Below are positions 30,598 to 40,415 of a stretch of 64,000 nt of DNA, piece by piece (within the stretch, counting starts at the first letter, position 1; every line of letters begins with the position of its first letter). The notes beneath the pieces were generated by a model. That model saw nothing but the letters and a program-made list of their open reading frames with translations, made no database searches and was not told the DNA's origin. This DNA is from Martinezella lusitana. Its GTDB lineage: Bacteria > Pseudomonadota > Alphaproteobacteria > Rhizobiales > Rhizobiaceae. The DNA is taken from contig NZ_JACHBG010000001.1 in NCBI RefSeq assembly GCF_014207095.1, positions 186,001-250,000 on the forward strand, written 5' to 3'. The translations under genes and the position numbers were made by a program.

Positions 30598-31701
30598 TCA
30601 GCAGATTTCCGTCTTCGCAATCTTGATGCCGAAGCCTTCGAGGCCGACATAGTGTCGTTCGCGGCTGGTGAGCAGCTTGATCGAGCTGACGCCGAGATCC
30701 TTCAGGATCTGCGCGCCGAGGCCGATCTCAAGCCATTCATTGTCGCGTGCCTGCGCTTCGGCGTGGCTTTCCCGCTCCGCCTGACGCGTCTTGCGGTTGT
30801 TGTCGGAATGTCCGACGCCAACGGAGCCCTCACGCAAATAGACGATGATGCCGCGGCCCTCTTCGGCGATCTTTTTCATGTAGAAGTCGACGGGCCTGCG
30901 CTTGCCGAAAATATCTTCGGCAACGATTTCCGGATGCAGGCGCACCGGAATGTCGATGCCGTCGCGGATGTCGCCGAAAACAACGGCGAGGTGCTGCATT
31001 GGGTCCCACGGCAGCGAATAGGTGTGGGCGCGTGCCTTGCCGAACGGCGTGTCGATATCGAAGCTGGCGCCAAGTTCGATTAGCGTTTCCTTGCGCTGGC
31101 GATAGGCGATGAGATCGGCCACGGAGACCATCTTCAACTCGTGCTGCTCAGCAAACGTGGCCACCTGTGGGCCGCGCATCACCGTGCCGTCATCATTGAC
31201 GAGTTCGCTGATGACGCCGATAGGCGGCAGACCGGCCAGCTTGCAGAGATCGACTGCGGCTTCGGTATGGCCCGAGCGCATCAGCACGCCACCTTCGCGT
31301 GAAACCAGCGGGAAGATATGGCCGGGGCGAACGAAATCGGCGGGACCGACATTCGGATTGGCGAGGTTGCGCACCGTCAGCGTCCGGTCGTCGGCGGAAA
31401 TGCCCGTCGTCGTGCCGTGCTTGAAGTCGACGGAAACGGTGAAGGCGGTGGTATGGGCGGAATCATTCTCCGCCACCATGGCGTTGAGGTTCAGCCGCTT
31501 GGCTTCCTCGCGCGGCATCGGCGTGCAGACGATGCCGGATGTATGGCGAACGATGAAAGCCATCTTCTCGGGCGTGCAGTGAACCGCAGCGACGATCAGG
31601 TCACCCTCGTTTTCACGATCGTTGTCGTCCATGACAACGACGATCTCGCCGGCCTCGAACGCCCGGATGGCATCGACAACACGCTTCTGGTCGTAAGGCA
31701 T
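30598..31701 (-). CDS. ribB: 3,4-dihydroxy-2-butanone 4-phosphate synthase with degenerate GTP cyclohydrolase II domain
   Basis: The 367-residue protein starts at ATG 31701 with AGGA upstream. Residues 1-200 are a full RibB domain (VVMDDNDRENEGDLIVAA, SGHTEAAVDL), which turns ribulose 5-phosphate into the butanone used for riboflavin. Residues 205-365 are a RibA-like domain that has lost the zinc motif: where GCHII has C-LTGD and CDC it reads LHPEIVAEDIFGKRRPVDF. The catalytic QEGRGIGL is also gone (REGSVGVG). So only RibB activity is expected and another GTP cyclohydrolase must exist elsewhere. It follows aroC by 10 bases. Confidence 0.93.
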   Translation of the reverse strand: MPYDQKRVVDAIRAFEAGEIVVVMDDNDRENEGDLIVAAVHCTPEKMAFIVRHTSGIVCTPMPREEAKRLNLNAMVAENDSAHTTAFTVSVDFKHGTTTGISADDRTLTVRNLANPNVGPADFVRPGHIFPLVSREGGVLMRSGHTEAAVDLCKLAGLPPIGVISELVNDDGTVMRGPQVATFAEQHELKMVSVADLIAYRQRKETLIELGASFDIDTPFGKARAHTYSLPWDPMQHLAVVFGDIRDGIDIPVRLHPEIVAEDIFGKRRPVDFYMKKIAEEGRGIIVYLREGSVGVGHSDNNRKTRQAERESHAEAQARDNEWLEIGLGAQILKDLGVSSIKLLTSRERHYVGLEGFGIKIAKTEIC

Positions 31702-31711
31702 CTCGAAATTC

Positions 31712-32809
31712 CTATCTTTCCCGGCCCGTCTGGCCACGGTCCCTCAAATAATGATCGGCAATGGCGCAAGCAACCATGGCTTCGCCGATCGGCACGGCGC
31801 GAATGCCGACGCACGGGTCATGGCGACCCTTGGTGCGCACATCGACATTATGGCCGTCGGCATCGATCGACTGACGTTCCGTCAGGATCGACGAGGTCGG
31901 CTTGATGGCAAAGCGGGCGATCACCGGTTCGCCGGTGGAAATGCCGCCCAGAATGCCGCCGGCGTGATTGGAGAGAAAGATGCGCTTGCCGTCGTTGCCC
32001 ATACGCATTTCGTCGGCATTTTCCTCGCCGGTCAGTTCGGCGGATGCGAAGCCTTCACCGATCTCGACGCCCTTGACCGCGTTGATCGACATCAGCAGCG
32101 AGGCGATATCCTGATCGAGCTTGCCATAGATCGGGGCGCCGAGGCCTGCCGGCACGCCTTCGGCCACGACTTCGACAACTGCGCCGATAGAGGAGCCGGC
32201 CTTGCGAATGCCGTCGAGATAGTCTTCCCAGACCGGCACGATTTCGGGATCGGGGGCAAAGAAGGGGTTCTGATCCACCTGCGCCCAATCCCAGTTGGCG
32301 CGGTTGATCTTGTGCTTGCCGATCTGCACCAGCGCGCCGCGGATCGTGACGCCGGGCACGACGAGACGGGCAATGCCGCCTGCCGCAACGCGCGCCGCCG
32401 TTTCGCGTGCCGACGAGCGGCCGCCGCCGCGATAGTCGCGGATGCCGTATTTGACGTCATAAGTATAATCGGCATGGCCGGGGCGATAGCGCTTTGCGAT
32501 CTCGCCATAATCCTTCGAGCGCTGGTCGGTGTTCTCGATCAGCATCGAGATCGGTGTGCCCGTCGAGATCATCGTCTCGCCGTCTTCGTCGAACATCACA
32601 CCCGACAGTACCTTGACCAGATCGTCCTCACGCCGCTGCGTGACGAAGCGCGACTGGCCCGGTTTGCGCTTGTCGAGCCAGACCTGAAGATCCTCCAGTT
32701 TGAAGCGCAGGCCGGGGGGGCAACCGTCAACGACGCAGCCGAGCGCCGGGCCGTGGCTTTCGCCCCAGGTGGTAACGCGGAAAAGATGACCGAATGTATT
32801 GTGCGACAT
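31712..32809 (-). CDS. aroC: Chorismate synthase
   Basis: The 365-residue enzyme starts at [20 protein letters not shown], the usual N-terminus, and has the signature [32 protein letters not shown] split over two segments and the C-terminal [13 protein letters not shown]. It forms chorismate from EPSP using reduced FMN. It is upstream of ribB on the same strand and is probably co-transcribed with it. No strong ribosome binding site precedes the ATG. Confidence 0.97.
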   Translation of the reverse strand: MSHNTFGHLFRVTTWGESHGPALGCVVDGCPPGLRFKLEDLQVWLDKRKPGQSRFVTQRREDDLVKVLSGVMFDEDGETMISTGTPISMLIENTDQRSKDYGEIAKRYRPGHADYTYDVKYGIRDYRGGGRSSARETAARVAAGGIARLVVPGVTIRGALVQIGKHKINRANWDWAQVDQNPFFAPDPEIVPVWEDYLDGIRKAGSSIGAVVEVVAEGVPAGLGAPIYGKLDQDIASLLMSINAVKGVEIGEGFASAELTGEENADEMRMGNDGKRIFLSNHAGGILGGISTGEPVIARFAIKPTSSILTERQSIDADGHNVDVRTKGRHDPCVGIRAVPIGEAMVACAIADHYLRDRGQTGRER

Positions 32810-33118
32810 GGAAAACGACCGGATTGGTGCAGCCTGACGAACAGACCGCGTCTTCTCTTTTGCAATTGCGGCACACTCATAGGCCAAAATGCCGGCAAGA
32901 CAAAATCTTTCTTTCCGCCATCGCGGAAACGGTTTCCGGCCCAGTCTTGCGTTCGCCATCGACATGGTAAACAAAGATTAATCCAGATTGTGGATTGTGA
33001 CAGTACATTCATCAATTGGGCGGGCGAAGCCACTATTGAGGGCAACTTCCGCCATATTCGAAGTGTTATCTGCGCCGCATAAGAAATCACAAGTAAATCG
33101 ACCTGAAGGGTAACGACC
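32810..33118. other. 309-base intergenic region with divergent promoters
   Basis: No gene, hairpin or repeat is convincing here. It must hold promoters for aroC-ribB (leftward) and the DUF1344 gene (rightward). GAAGGG just before the DUF1344 ATG is a usable ribosome binding site. Confidence 0.5.
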
Positions 33119-33379
33119 ATGCGCTTTTTCGTAGCGACGCTTTTGGCCACGGCAAGCCTCTTTGCTCCTGTCGCAGCTTTCGCTGAAAGTGCTGATGTCG
33201 AGTCCACGATCAAGAAGGTCGATACGCAGAATTTCAGCATCACGCTGGACGACGGCAAGAACTATCAGGTGCCTGAGGATTTCGACTTCAACGGCCTGAA
33301 GGCCGGCGTCAAGGTCGTGGTTTTCTACACGGAAGTCGACGGCAAGCGCGTCGTCAACGATCTCGATATCGTTCAGTAA
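33119..33379 (+). CDS. Secreted DUF1344 protein
   Basis: The 86-residue product has a signal peptide (cleavage after AFA, residue 22) and a small beta-rich domain: DVESTIKKVDTQNFSITLDDGKNY then the PEDFDF and VVVFYTE strands. It fits DUF1344, a short family of exported proteins in Rhizobiales with unknown role. It is monocistronic. Confidence 0.88.
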   Translation: MRFFVATLLATASLFAPVAAFAESADVESTIKKVDTQNFSITLDDGKNYQVPEDFDFNGLKAGVKVVVFYTEVDGKRVVNDLDIVQ

Positions 33380-33488
33380 GCTTGGTGCCGCCACGCCACT
33401 GGCGGCGGTGCTTGAAGACGTCAGGCTCGTGCTGATGCGCGGCTTTAGCAATTCCGGGCGGAAGCCCGTCGAGTGTCCTCGAACTAGC

Positions 33489-34085
33489 CTACATCCAGCC
33501 GATAATCTTCATCTCCGGGTCGACTTTCAGGATCTGGTCCTGATGGATTGGGATTTCGGCCGCCTCTTCCTTTGCAACATCGCCGATCAGGCGGAACAGC
33601 GTGCGGATGACACCGCCATGCGAGACGCAAACGGTGGGGCGCTCGATCGATGTCAGCCAGGAGCCGACACGCCAGGAGAGGATTTCGTAGCTTTCGGCGT
33701 CATCGCCAGGCGGGATGAAGTCCCATTTGTGAGCCTTGCGCTCCGCAAGCCTGTCCGGCTCCGTGGCCTTCAGCTCCTTGAGCGTGAAACCTTCCCAGGC
33801 GCCGAACGATACTTCGATCAGCCGGTCGTCGGTCTCATAGCCCTTGGGCGGCAAGCCCATGGCGCCGCGAACGATCTCCATCGTTTCGCGCGTACGCCGC
33901 AACGGGCTTGCGACGAAATCGAATGGCTGGTTTTCGAATGCCAGTATCTCGCCGAGGTCGACGCCGTTCTGCCGCGCCTGTTCGCGGCCGATGGCATTGA
34001 GGTCGATGTCCTTCTGCCCCTGCAGACGGCGCTCGGCATTCCAGTCTGTCTGACCGTGACGTATCACATAGAGGATTGGCGACAC
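33489..34085 (-). CDS. Histidine phosphatase (phosphoglycerate-mutase-like) protein
   Basis: The 198-residue protein starts at GTG 34085 with AGGA upstream. It has the catalytic RHG motif near the start (VIRHGQTDWNAERRLQGQKD), the second arginine in SPLRRTRETM, and the later VSHGGVIRTL histidine. This is the cofactor-independent-of-metal histidine phosphatase family; the substrate is unknown. It follows fabI by 18 bases and is likely co-transcribed. Confidence 0.92.
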   Translation of the reverse strand: MSPILYVIRHGQTDWNAERRLQGQKDIDLNAIGREQARQNGVDLGEILAFENQPFDFVASPLRRTRETMEIVRGAMGLPPKGYETDDRLIEVSFGAWEGFTLKELKATEPDRLAERKAHKWDFIPPGDDAESYEILSWRVGSWLTSIERPTVCVSHGGVIRTLFRLIGDVAKEEAAEIPIHQDQILKVDPEMKIIGWM

Positions 34086-34103
34086 GGTCAGTCTTCCTGT
34101 TGA

Positions 34104-34922
34104 TCAGTCCTTCGCGACGGAAATGTCAGGCGCGTCCACAGCCTTCATGCCGACCGTGTGGTAGCCGGAATCGACGTGGTGGATTTCACCCGTAACGGCC
34201 GTCGACAGATCGGACAGCAGGTAGAGGGCCGAGTTGCCGACTTCGTCGATCGTGACGGTCCGCTTTAGCGGCGCATTGTACTCGTTCCACTTCAGTATAT
34301 AGCGGAAGTCGCCGATGCCGGAAGCTGCGAGCGTCTTGATCGGACCAGCCGAGATCGCGTTGACGCGGATGCCGCGGTTGCCGAGATCGACTGCGAGGTA
34401 GCGTACACTTGCTTCAAGAGCCGCCTTTGCGACACCCATGACGTTGTAGTGCGGCATGACCTTCTCTGCACCGTAATAGGTGAGGGTGATCATGGAGCCG
34501 CCGTCATTCATGATTCGCTCGGCGCGCTGTGCAACTGCCGTGAAGGAATAGACGGAAATGTCCATCGTCTTCGTGAAGTTGTCGCGGCTGGTATCGAGGT
34601 AACGGCCGGTTAGCTCGTCCTTGTCCGAGAAAGCGATGGCGTGCACGACGAAGTCGATCTTGCCCCATTTCGCTTCCAGCGTGTCGATGACGGCATCGAT
34701 CGTCGCCGGCTCGGTGACGTCGCAATGGCCCGCCATGAAGGCGCCGAGTTCCTGAGCGAGCGGCTCGACGCGCTTCTTCAGGGCATCGCCCTGCCACGTC
34801 AGTGCGATTTCGGCTCCGGCATCCGAGCAGGCCTTGGCAATACCCCACGCTATCGAACGGTTGTTTGCTACGCCGAGGATGACGCCGCGCTTGCCTGCCA
34901 TGAGGCCAGTGGATTGAGCCAT
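34104..34922 (-). CDS. fabI: Enoyl-[acyl-carrier-protein] reductase (NADH)
   Basis: The 272-residue SDR enzyme reduces enoyl-ACP in each round of fatty acid elongation and is the target of triclosan and diazaborines. It has GVANNRSIAWGIAKA for NAD, and the catalytic Y-x6-K pair in HYNVMGVAKAALEASVRYLA, preceded by the LTYYGAEKV strand. The length matches FabI. A histidine phosphatase gene follows directly. Confidence 0.96.
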   Translation of the reverse strand: MAQSTGLMAGKRGVILGVANNRSIAWGIAKACSDAGAEIALTWQGDALKKRVEPLAQELGAFMAGHCDVTEPATIDAVIDTLEAKWGKIDFVVHAIAFSDKDELTGRYLDTSRDNFTKTMDISVYSFTAVAQRAERIMNDGGSMITLTYYGAEKVMPHYNVMGVAKAALEASVRYLAVDLGNRGIRVNAISAGPIKTLAASGIGDFRYILKWNEYNAPLKRTVTIDEVGNSALYLLSDLSTAVTGEIHHVDSGYHTVGMKAVDAPDISVAKD

Positions 34923-35044
34923 ATTCTGCTCCCTTGAACTTTCGAATGACCCTGCCTATGGCATAGGCCGTTCCCCTGTTCAAGCATCGTAAAGATCATC
35001 AACTGTTAGGGATCGTAACAAAGGGTGCTGTTGTCACCAAAATT

Positions 35045-36241
35045 TCACAGGAAAAGCCCCTCGCGCATGCTGCGCATCAGGTCGGTGATCTTGTCGTCCG
35101 GTTTTTCCCACAGCATCAGCCGCAGTTCGACGATAAGATCGCCCTTGCTGCCGTTGCCATCAGGCAATCCCTCGCCAGGAATACGAACGATTTGATCCGA
35201 GCCGGACCATGCCGGTACGACAAGCTTGACCGGCCCGTTCAATCCCTCGACCGTCGTCTCCCAGCCGAGCACTGCATTTTCTATCGTCACAGGCAGTGTC
35301 GTGCGGATGTTGTGGCCATCAGGCATGAAGCGGGTATCGGTAGAAAGGTGGATGGTGACAGCGACATCGCCGCGCAGCATTCCCGGCAGTTTTAATCCCT
35401 GGCCCTTCAGATGCAGTACCTGGCCATTGCCGACATCCGTGGTCGCTTGGAAGCGGGCTTCGCGACCGTCGGACAGGGGAACAGTGATCCAGCGGGCCTT
35501 CAGCATGTCGTCGAGCGTCACAGTTGCTTCCGCCGCCACCTCGGGCGTCTTCTCCGGCTGCTTGTCTTGGGTGCCTCCGCCGGTGATGCGGCGCACGAGC
35601 GAGCTCAGAATGCCGAAGGCGGAACGCGAGCCGCCGGAGCCGGTGCCCGTCGCCAACAGCTCTTCTTCCTCTTGGACATCCTCTGCCGGGGCGGGATTTG
35701 CTTCCTGCGGTTTGGCGGCCTGTTGCTTGCCAGCCTGCTGCGCAACGGTCTCGGCCTGCGCCTGAGCCTGAACTTGAGGCTGCTCCTGCTGCGTAGCGCG
35801 GCTCGCCTTGGCGCCGAAAATGCGCTCGACCATATCCTCGGGTGACTCGTTTGCGGCCGTCTGCGAATTGGAGGCAGCCGCTGCAGCGGCCTTTCGGGCA
35901 TTTGCCCGGGCAAGTTCCTCCATCACCTTTTCAGCATTGGCCCGCGCTGCCTTGGCACGTTCGGCCATCTCGCGTGCGGCCTGGCGCTGCTGCATGATGG
36001 TTTGCTCCGTGCTCTGGCCCTTTGCTTCGGCCATGCGAGCGATCTGATCGTAACGGCTGCGCTTCTGCGGATCCTTCAAAGTCTCGTAGGCTCGGCCGAT
36101 TTCGGCGAAGCGCTCGGTGGCGGTCGGATCGCCCATGTTGTGATCGGGATGCGCTGTCTTGGCGAGGTTGCGCCATGCGGATTTGATTTCGTCCGCCCCG
36201 GCATCCCGCTTTACGCCCAGCACCTTGTAAGGATCACGCAT
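35045..36241 (-). CDS. J-domain co-chaperone, CbpA-like, with long Ala/Gln-rich insert
   Basis: The 398-residue protein starts with a J domain (MRDPYKVLGVKRDAGADEI, HPD at 31-33) and ends with a DnaJ C-terminal substrate-binding domain (TLDDMLKARWITVPLSDGRE onward). There is no CxxCxGxG zinc finger, so it is a type II, CbpA-like Hsp40 that stimulates DnaK. Residues 75-130 form a predicted coiled coil and 130-225 a low-complexity Gln/Ala/Pro/Glu linker, longer than in CbpA. Confidence 0.9.
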   Translation of the reverse strand: MRDPYKVLGVKRDAGADEIKSAWRNLAKTAHPDHNMGDPTATERFAEIGRAYETLKDPQKRSRYDQIARMAEAKGQSTEQTIMQQRQAAREMAERAKAARANAEKVMEELARANARKAAAAAASNSQTAANESPEDMVERIFGAKASRATQQEQPQVQAQAQAETVAQQAGKQQAAKPQEANPAPAEDVQEEEELLATGTGSGGSRSAFGILSSLVRRITGGGTQDKQPEKTPEVAAEATVTLDDMLKARWITVPLSDGREARFQATTDVGNGQVLHLKGQGLKLPGMLRGDVAVTIHLSTDTRFMPDGHNIRTTLPVTIENAVLGWETTVEGLNGPVKLVVPAWSGSDQIVRIPGEGLPDGNGSKGDLIVELRLMLWEKPDDKITDLMRSMREGLFL

Positions 36242-36544
36242 GTTTCCCGCCGCCGTCTCTTAAGTGTGCCCGACCCCGTGAGAGCACCTCAAACAAATGA
36301 ATCCATGAACCGTGTTTCACCGGCTTGCGCCCCGGGGGAGGGCAAGGTCGATGCGCATGGGATGATCCTGCGGGAAAAGTTGCTAATCAGGCGTTACGCC
36401 GCATGGGGGCCGGCAAAGGGCATTTCGCGGGATGGTTAGCCGATTGCTAACGATGGATGCTGAACATTGATATGGTATGCGATGCACACTGTTCGGCTCA
36501 TAGAGCTGGGGCGCATTGTCTGTGGAAAAATGGGTGGCTGCCAA
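36242..36544. other. 303-base intergenic region
   Basis: I see no gene, repeat or clear hairpin. It carries the leader of the J-domain gene and the 3' end of the lipoprotein gene, both read leftward. Confidence 0.45.
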
Positions 36545-37003
36545 TCAGCCGGCTTGCTGGAAGCTCAGCAATTGCCATTCGCCGAGCCCGACAAGGCAGG
36601 TTCTGCCGGAGAAGTTGGCGATGCCCTCATAGGAGTGGCGGGTCGTGCGGAACTGGCGACAGACCACGCCCGAAGCGTTGCTCTCGACGATCGTATCGAT
36701 GACGCCGGCGCTGCCGGTGGAGGCATTGGCCCAGGGAATCGACTGGCCATTAAGCTTGTGGAGATCTGCCGAGGTTACGGCATTGCGGACGGTCGCTTCG
36801 TCGGAGATGCTGTCCGTGGTCACGGGAGCGGCCGCAATCGTGCCGGTAGAAACGCTGCGGTCCACTTTCGCCGAGCTCAGATAGTCCATGCCGCCGCCAA
36901 CGCAGCCGCCAAGGGCGAAAAGGGAGGCGAGGGCGAGCGCCATCGTCGCGTCTTTTGCAAGCTTGCGCTTTGTATGAACGGTCGATTTTGCTATGACTTC
37001 CAC
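36545..37003 (-). CDS. Lipoprotein of the RT0821/Lpp0805 surface-antigen type
   Basis: The 152-residue protein has a long basic N-region, a hydrophobic core and a lipobox (FALGGC, lipidated Cys34). The mature part ends with the family pattern: SIPWANASTGSAGVIDTI, ASGVVCRQF and RTCLVGLGEWQLL, where two conserved cysteines may pair. Family members are small outer-membrane or periplasmic antigens with unknown function. It is divergent from pdxH with a 63-base gap. Confidence 0.8.
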   Translation of the reverse strand: MEVIAKSTVHTKRKLAKDATMALALASLFALGGCVGGGMDYLSSAKVDRSVSTGTIAAAPVTTDSISDEATVRNAVTSADLHKLNGQSIPWANASTGSAGVIDTIVESNASGVVCRQFRTTRHSYEGIANFSGRTCLVGLGEWQLLSFQQAG

Positions 37004-37066
37004 CCGAGTGTCTCGGCTAGCCTGAGGGCCGGCTGTTTCTAGGAATTGCGGAGTATTTGAACTAAT

Positions 37067-37687
37067 ATGTCGGAAAACGAGTTAACAAGCGGTGACTTCA
37101 CCGAACAGAACGAACCCTTCACTCTTTTTGCAACATGGTTGCGCGAGGCGGAGACCACTGAACCCAATGATCCGAATGCGGTCGCTCTGGCAACGGTAGA
37201 TAAGGATGGGTTGCCAAATGTCCGCATGGTCCTTCTGAAGGGTTTCGATAGCGACGGATTCGTATTCTATACGAATTTCGAAAGCCAGAAAGGCCAAGAA
37301 ATTCTTTCCCAGAAGAAAGCGGCCATGTGCTTCCACTGGAAGTCGCTACGCCGTCAGGTGCGCCTGCGCGGCTTGGTTGAGGTGGTCACCGACAAGGAAG
37401 CGGACGAGTATTATAAGACGCGGGCGCGGGGCAGCCGAATCGGTGCCTGGGCTTCGAAGCAGTCGCGTCCTCTCGAGGGCCGGTTTGCGCTGGAAAAGGC
37501 AGTTGCCGAATATACGGCTCGCTATGCGATCGGCGACATTCCGCGCCCGCCTTATTGGTCCGGTTTCCGCATTCGTCCGTTGTCGATCGAATTCTGGCAC
37601 GACCGCCAGTTCCGCCTCCACGACCGAATCGAATTCCGCCGCGATGTGCCGGAAGGCGCCTGGCAGAAGGTGCGAATGTATCCGTAA
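37067..37687 (+). CDS. pdxH: Pyridoxamine/pyridoxine 5'-phosphate oxidase
   Basis: The 206-residue FMN enzyme makes pyridoxal phosphate. It has [36 protein letters not shown] for FMN/phosphate binding, [13 protein letters not shown] and the C-terminal PNPOx dimerisation domain with RIEFRR and WQKVRMYP. The length and end are standard. PLP is also used by the MocR protein at 57023. Confidence 0.96.
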   Translation: MSENELTSGDFTEQNEPFTLFATWLREAETTEPNDPNAVALATVDKDGLPNVRMVLLKGFDSDGFVFYTNFESQKGQEILSQKKAAMCFHWKSLRRQVRLRGLVEVVTDKEADEYYKTRARGSRIGAWASKQSRPLEGRFALEKAVAEYTARYAIGDIPRPPYWSGFRIRPLSIEFWHDRQFRLHDRIEFRRDVPEGAWQKVRMYP

Positions 37688-37717
37688 GATCCAAGCCTGT
37701 CGTCCGGCGGGCCTACA

Positions 37718-37820
37718 GCATCGGCCCGAAAATCGGAATCGATTTCCGGAAAGCCTGATGCGTAGATTCAAAGACTTAGAGCATCCTTTTTTGCTTCCAA
37801 GAGGAAGCGCGGCGCTCTAA
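37718..37820. repeat. Rhizobial intergenic mosaic repeat, copy D (variant)
   Basis: The first module (37718-37761) is a dyad GCATCGGCCCGAAAATCGG / CCGGAAAGCCTGATGC and the second pairs TTAGAGC with GCTCTAA (ends at 37820). The layout matches copies A to C but the core sequence differs. The right arm runs into the stop codon (TAG, 37819-37817) of the minus-strand deacetylase, so the repeat supplies that stop. Confidence 0.75.
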
Positions 37821-38875
37821 GGCGCCTCCCGGCGTCCCATCAACCGCATGGGGATGCCGGAGGCAAGCGCTGAGGCATAACGCGCCTTTTGATAGTGACC
37901 GTTGAGCGAAAGCCTCGGCAAAAGGGTGAGGGCATTGCCGCTTGCCTGATCGATCATTCCAGGCCGTGTCGTGACGCCGACGGAAAAACCGAGTTCCGCC
38001 GCAAGCCTGCCTTCGCGCGGCGAGACCGCATCGTTCGTGCCGTAGGGATAGGCGATCGTGGTCGGCCGCTTTCCGATGATCTCTGCCACGTAATCGGCCG
38101 ATAGCGCCATCTCCGCGGCCGCCTCCGCCTCGGGCAGGCGTGCCAGAGCACGGTGGCTGACGGTATGCGCGCCGAGCGAGGCGAGCGGATGACGCGCCAG
38201 GTCTCTCAGTTCTTCCCGATCCATGATTGAGGTACGGACGATGTCGAGCGGCTCCAAACCATTCCTTACGGCGAGCTCGTCGATGCGCGCGACAGCCTCG
38301 CTCTCGTCGATGCCATGGACAAAGGCGACAAAACGGGAAAAGGCCGCCTCCTTCTGGCTAGGCGTGCCGAGTGGGACGAACTCCTGGCCAGAGCCGAAAT
38401 CGAAGGTCAATCGATCCTGCCGTTCAAGCAGTTCGGCAAGCGTCTCCCACCACAGGCTATGGGTTCTTTCCGACAGGCCCTGCGCGACGAAAACCGTGAA
38501 GGGCGTATTGTGGCGGGCAAAGATCGGTAGGGCAAATTCGAGATTGTCGCGGTTTCCGTCGTCAAGGGTGAGGGCGACGAAAGGCCGTTTGCCCTTTGCG
38601 CTCGCCGCACGCTCCGGCACCGATTCAAGAGGCAGGAACTCGTAGCCGTCCCTCTTGAGACGCGTGATCGCAAGGTCGAGGAAATCGGGGGTGACTTCGA
38701 GATGCCCATTGGGTGCGAAGCGGCGGGGAAGGGCGGGGCGAACATGATGCAGGGTGAAGATGGTGCCGAGGCCGGCGCAATCCCGCAGCAGGCCCATGCC
38801 CTTAAGAATTGCGGCAACCTCAAGCCCGCCGGAGATCATCCCGCGCTTCAGATGAAGCTTGATGCCCTGTTCCAT
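37817..38875 (-). CDS. Polysaccharide deacetylase family protein
   Basis: The 352-residue protein has the NodB-type motifs: FVALTLDDGNRDN (metal Asp pair) and GAHTVSHRALARLP (H-x3-H). A later AYPYGTNDAVSPREG provides the substrate-side motif 3. It lacks a signal peptide. Relatives remove N-acetyl groups from polysaccharides or precursors; the role here may be in exopolysaccharide or lipid-linked sugar work, but the substrate is unknown. Confidence 0.9.
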   Translation of the reverse strand: MEQGIKLHLKRGMISGGLEVAAILKGMGLLRDCAGLGTIFTLHHVRPALPRRFAPNGHLEVTPDFLDLAITRLKRDGYEFLPLESVPERAASAKGKRPFVALTLDDGNRDNLEFALPIFARHNTPFTVFVAQGLSERTHSLWWETLAELLERQDRLTFDFGSGQEFVPLGTPSQKEAAFSRFVAFVHGIDESEAVARIDELAVRNGLEPLDIVRTSIMDREELRDLARHPLASLGAHTVSHRALARLPEAEAAAEMALSADYVAEIIGKRPTTIAYPYGTNDAVSPREGRLAAELGFSVGVTTRPGMIDQASGNALTLLPRLSLNGHYQKARYASALASGIPMRLMGRREAP

Positions 38876-39102
38876 GCGGATCGATCCGGTTGCCGAATGC
38901 TAAGGCACTAGCCCATTCCCGTTAAACCTTACTGAATCTTTGCTATAATTTCCAATGCGTTAATAGTTATTTTACCAGGAAAGGCAAAATTGGAGAACTA
39001 TGGAGGCTGTTGCCTCAATATCGCACTGGTATCAGGTTTTCTGTCGCAAAATCATACAGAGATTGATGCGGTGTGTTGGCATTTTTTCGGTTGGGGACGA
39101 AT

Positions 39103-40407
39103 ATGAAAAGACTTTTGATGGCCTTGTCTGCGGCCGTCTTACTGGTGAGCGCGCCCGTGGCAAGCTTCGCGGGCAGCGCCTATTTCATAATGGATGCCAA
39201 GACCGGCCAGGTGCTGGCATCGAGCAATGCCGACAACCTCAATCATCCGGCATCGCTGACGAAGATGATGACGTTGTACATGACCTTCGAGGCGATCCAT
39301 CGTGGCAAGTTCAGCTGGAACACCAGGATACCCGTTTCGAGCGCGGCCGCTGCCAAGCCCCCCACCAAGCTCGGTCTGAAGCCGGGTGGCACCGTGACCG
39401 TGCGCGAAGCCGTCGACGGCATGATCATCAAGTCGGCCAACGATGCAGCCGCCGCCATGGCGGAAGCGCTCGGCGGTAGCGAAAGCGGCTTTGCCCGCCT
39501 GATGACGCAGAAGGCGCGCGAACTCGGTATGCGTCGCACCACCTTCCTGAATGCATCGGGCCTTCCCAACATGCAGCAGTGGACGACGGCACGCGACATG
39601 TCGACGCTCGCCGTCGCGCTCATCAACAACTACCCCCAGGAATACCGGCTCTTCTCGCAGACAAGCTTCAACTATCGTGGCCGCGGCGTTCGCGGTCATA
39701 ATAACCTGATGTACCGCTATGAAGGCATGGACGGCATCAAGACCGGCTATACCAATGCCTCTGGTTTCAACATTGTGAGCGCCGTGCGCCAGGGCAACCG
39801 CCGGGTAATCGGCGTCGTCATGGGCGGCGCCACTGCACGCGGTCGCGATGCGCTGATGGCCTCGCTGCTGGATCGCAATGTTCCGAAGGCAAGCTCGGTC
39901 GCGACATCGCGCCTGATGGCGAGCGTCGGCGGCGGCAAGATGGCGAAGCAGGTCGAGGTCGCCTCGGCATCGGACGACGCTGCAGCTGACGTCGACGCGC
40001 GGACGACCGCCACGACCACTGTCGCTGCAACGACGCGCAAGCGCGCGGAAGTTGCTCCGCTCGCCTATGCAGCAGGCTCGAACGTGACCGTGCCGATGGA
40101 CCGCCCGGCTGCGATGGATCAGATCCTCGTAGCCAGCAACAAGCCCGCAGCAAGCGGCGGCTGGCAGGTGCAGATCGCGGCAACACCGAGCGCGCAGGCC
40201 GCCAAGGACCTGCTGTCCGAAGCGAAATCCCGCGCCGGTAGCGCCCTTGCCAATGCATCGCCCTACACCGAAGCAGTCGGCAAGGGCGGCAACACGGTCT
40301 ATCGCGCCCGCTTCGTTGGATTCGCCAGCCGCGACGACGCAAACTCGGCCTGCTCGGCTTTGAAGCGCAAGGATTTCGATTGCATGCTGCTGCCCAACAA
40401 GGGCTGA
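39103..40407 (+). CDS. D-alanyl-D-alanine carboxypeptidase with C-terminal SPOR domain
   Basis: The 434-residue protein starts at ATG 39103 (GGGGA upstream). It has a signal peptide (cleavage after SFA, residue 23), the S11 peptidase active-site set SxxK (ASLTKMMT), SxN (KSANDAAA) and KTG (GIKTGYTNASG). A Thr/Ala-rich linker leads to a SPOR domain (GGWQVQIAATPSAQAA to the end), which binds denuded glycan at the septum. It trims the terminal D-Ala of peptidoglycan pentapeptides, and the SPOR tail should target it to division sites. Confidence 0.93.
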   Translation: MKRLLMALSAAVLLVSAPVASFAGSAYFIMDAKTGQVLASSNADNLNHPASLTKMMTLYMTFEAIHRGKFSWNTRIPVSSAAAAKPPTKLGLKPGGTVTVREAVDGMIIKSANDAAAAMAEALGGSESGFARLMTQKARELGMRRTTFLNASGLPNMQQWTTARDMSTLAVALINNYPQEYRLFSQTSFNYRGRGVRGHNNLMYRYEGMDGIKTGYTNASGFNIVSAVRQGNRRVIGVVMGGATARGRDALMASLLDRNVPKASSVATSRLMASVGGGKMAKQVEVASASDDAAADVDARTTATTTVAATTRKRAEVAPLAYAAGSNVTVPMDRPAAMDQILVASNKPAASGGWQVQIAATPSAQAAKDLLSEAKSRAGSALANASPYTEAVGKGGNTVYRARFVGFASRDDANSACSALKRKDFDCMLLPNKG

Positions 40408-40415
40408 GCATCACA

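Noticed and set aside
31702..31740. FMN riboswitch ahead of ribB
   Set aside because: ribB starts 10 bases after aroC and there is no room; the region upstream of aroC also shows no such fold.
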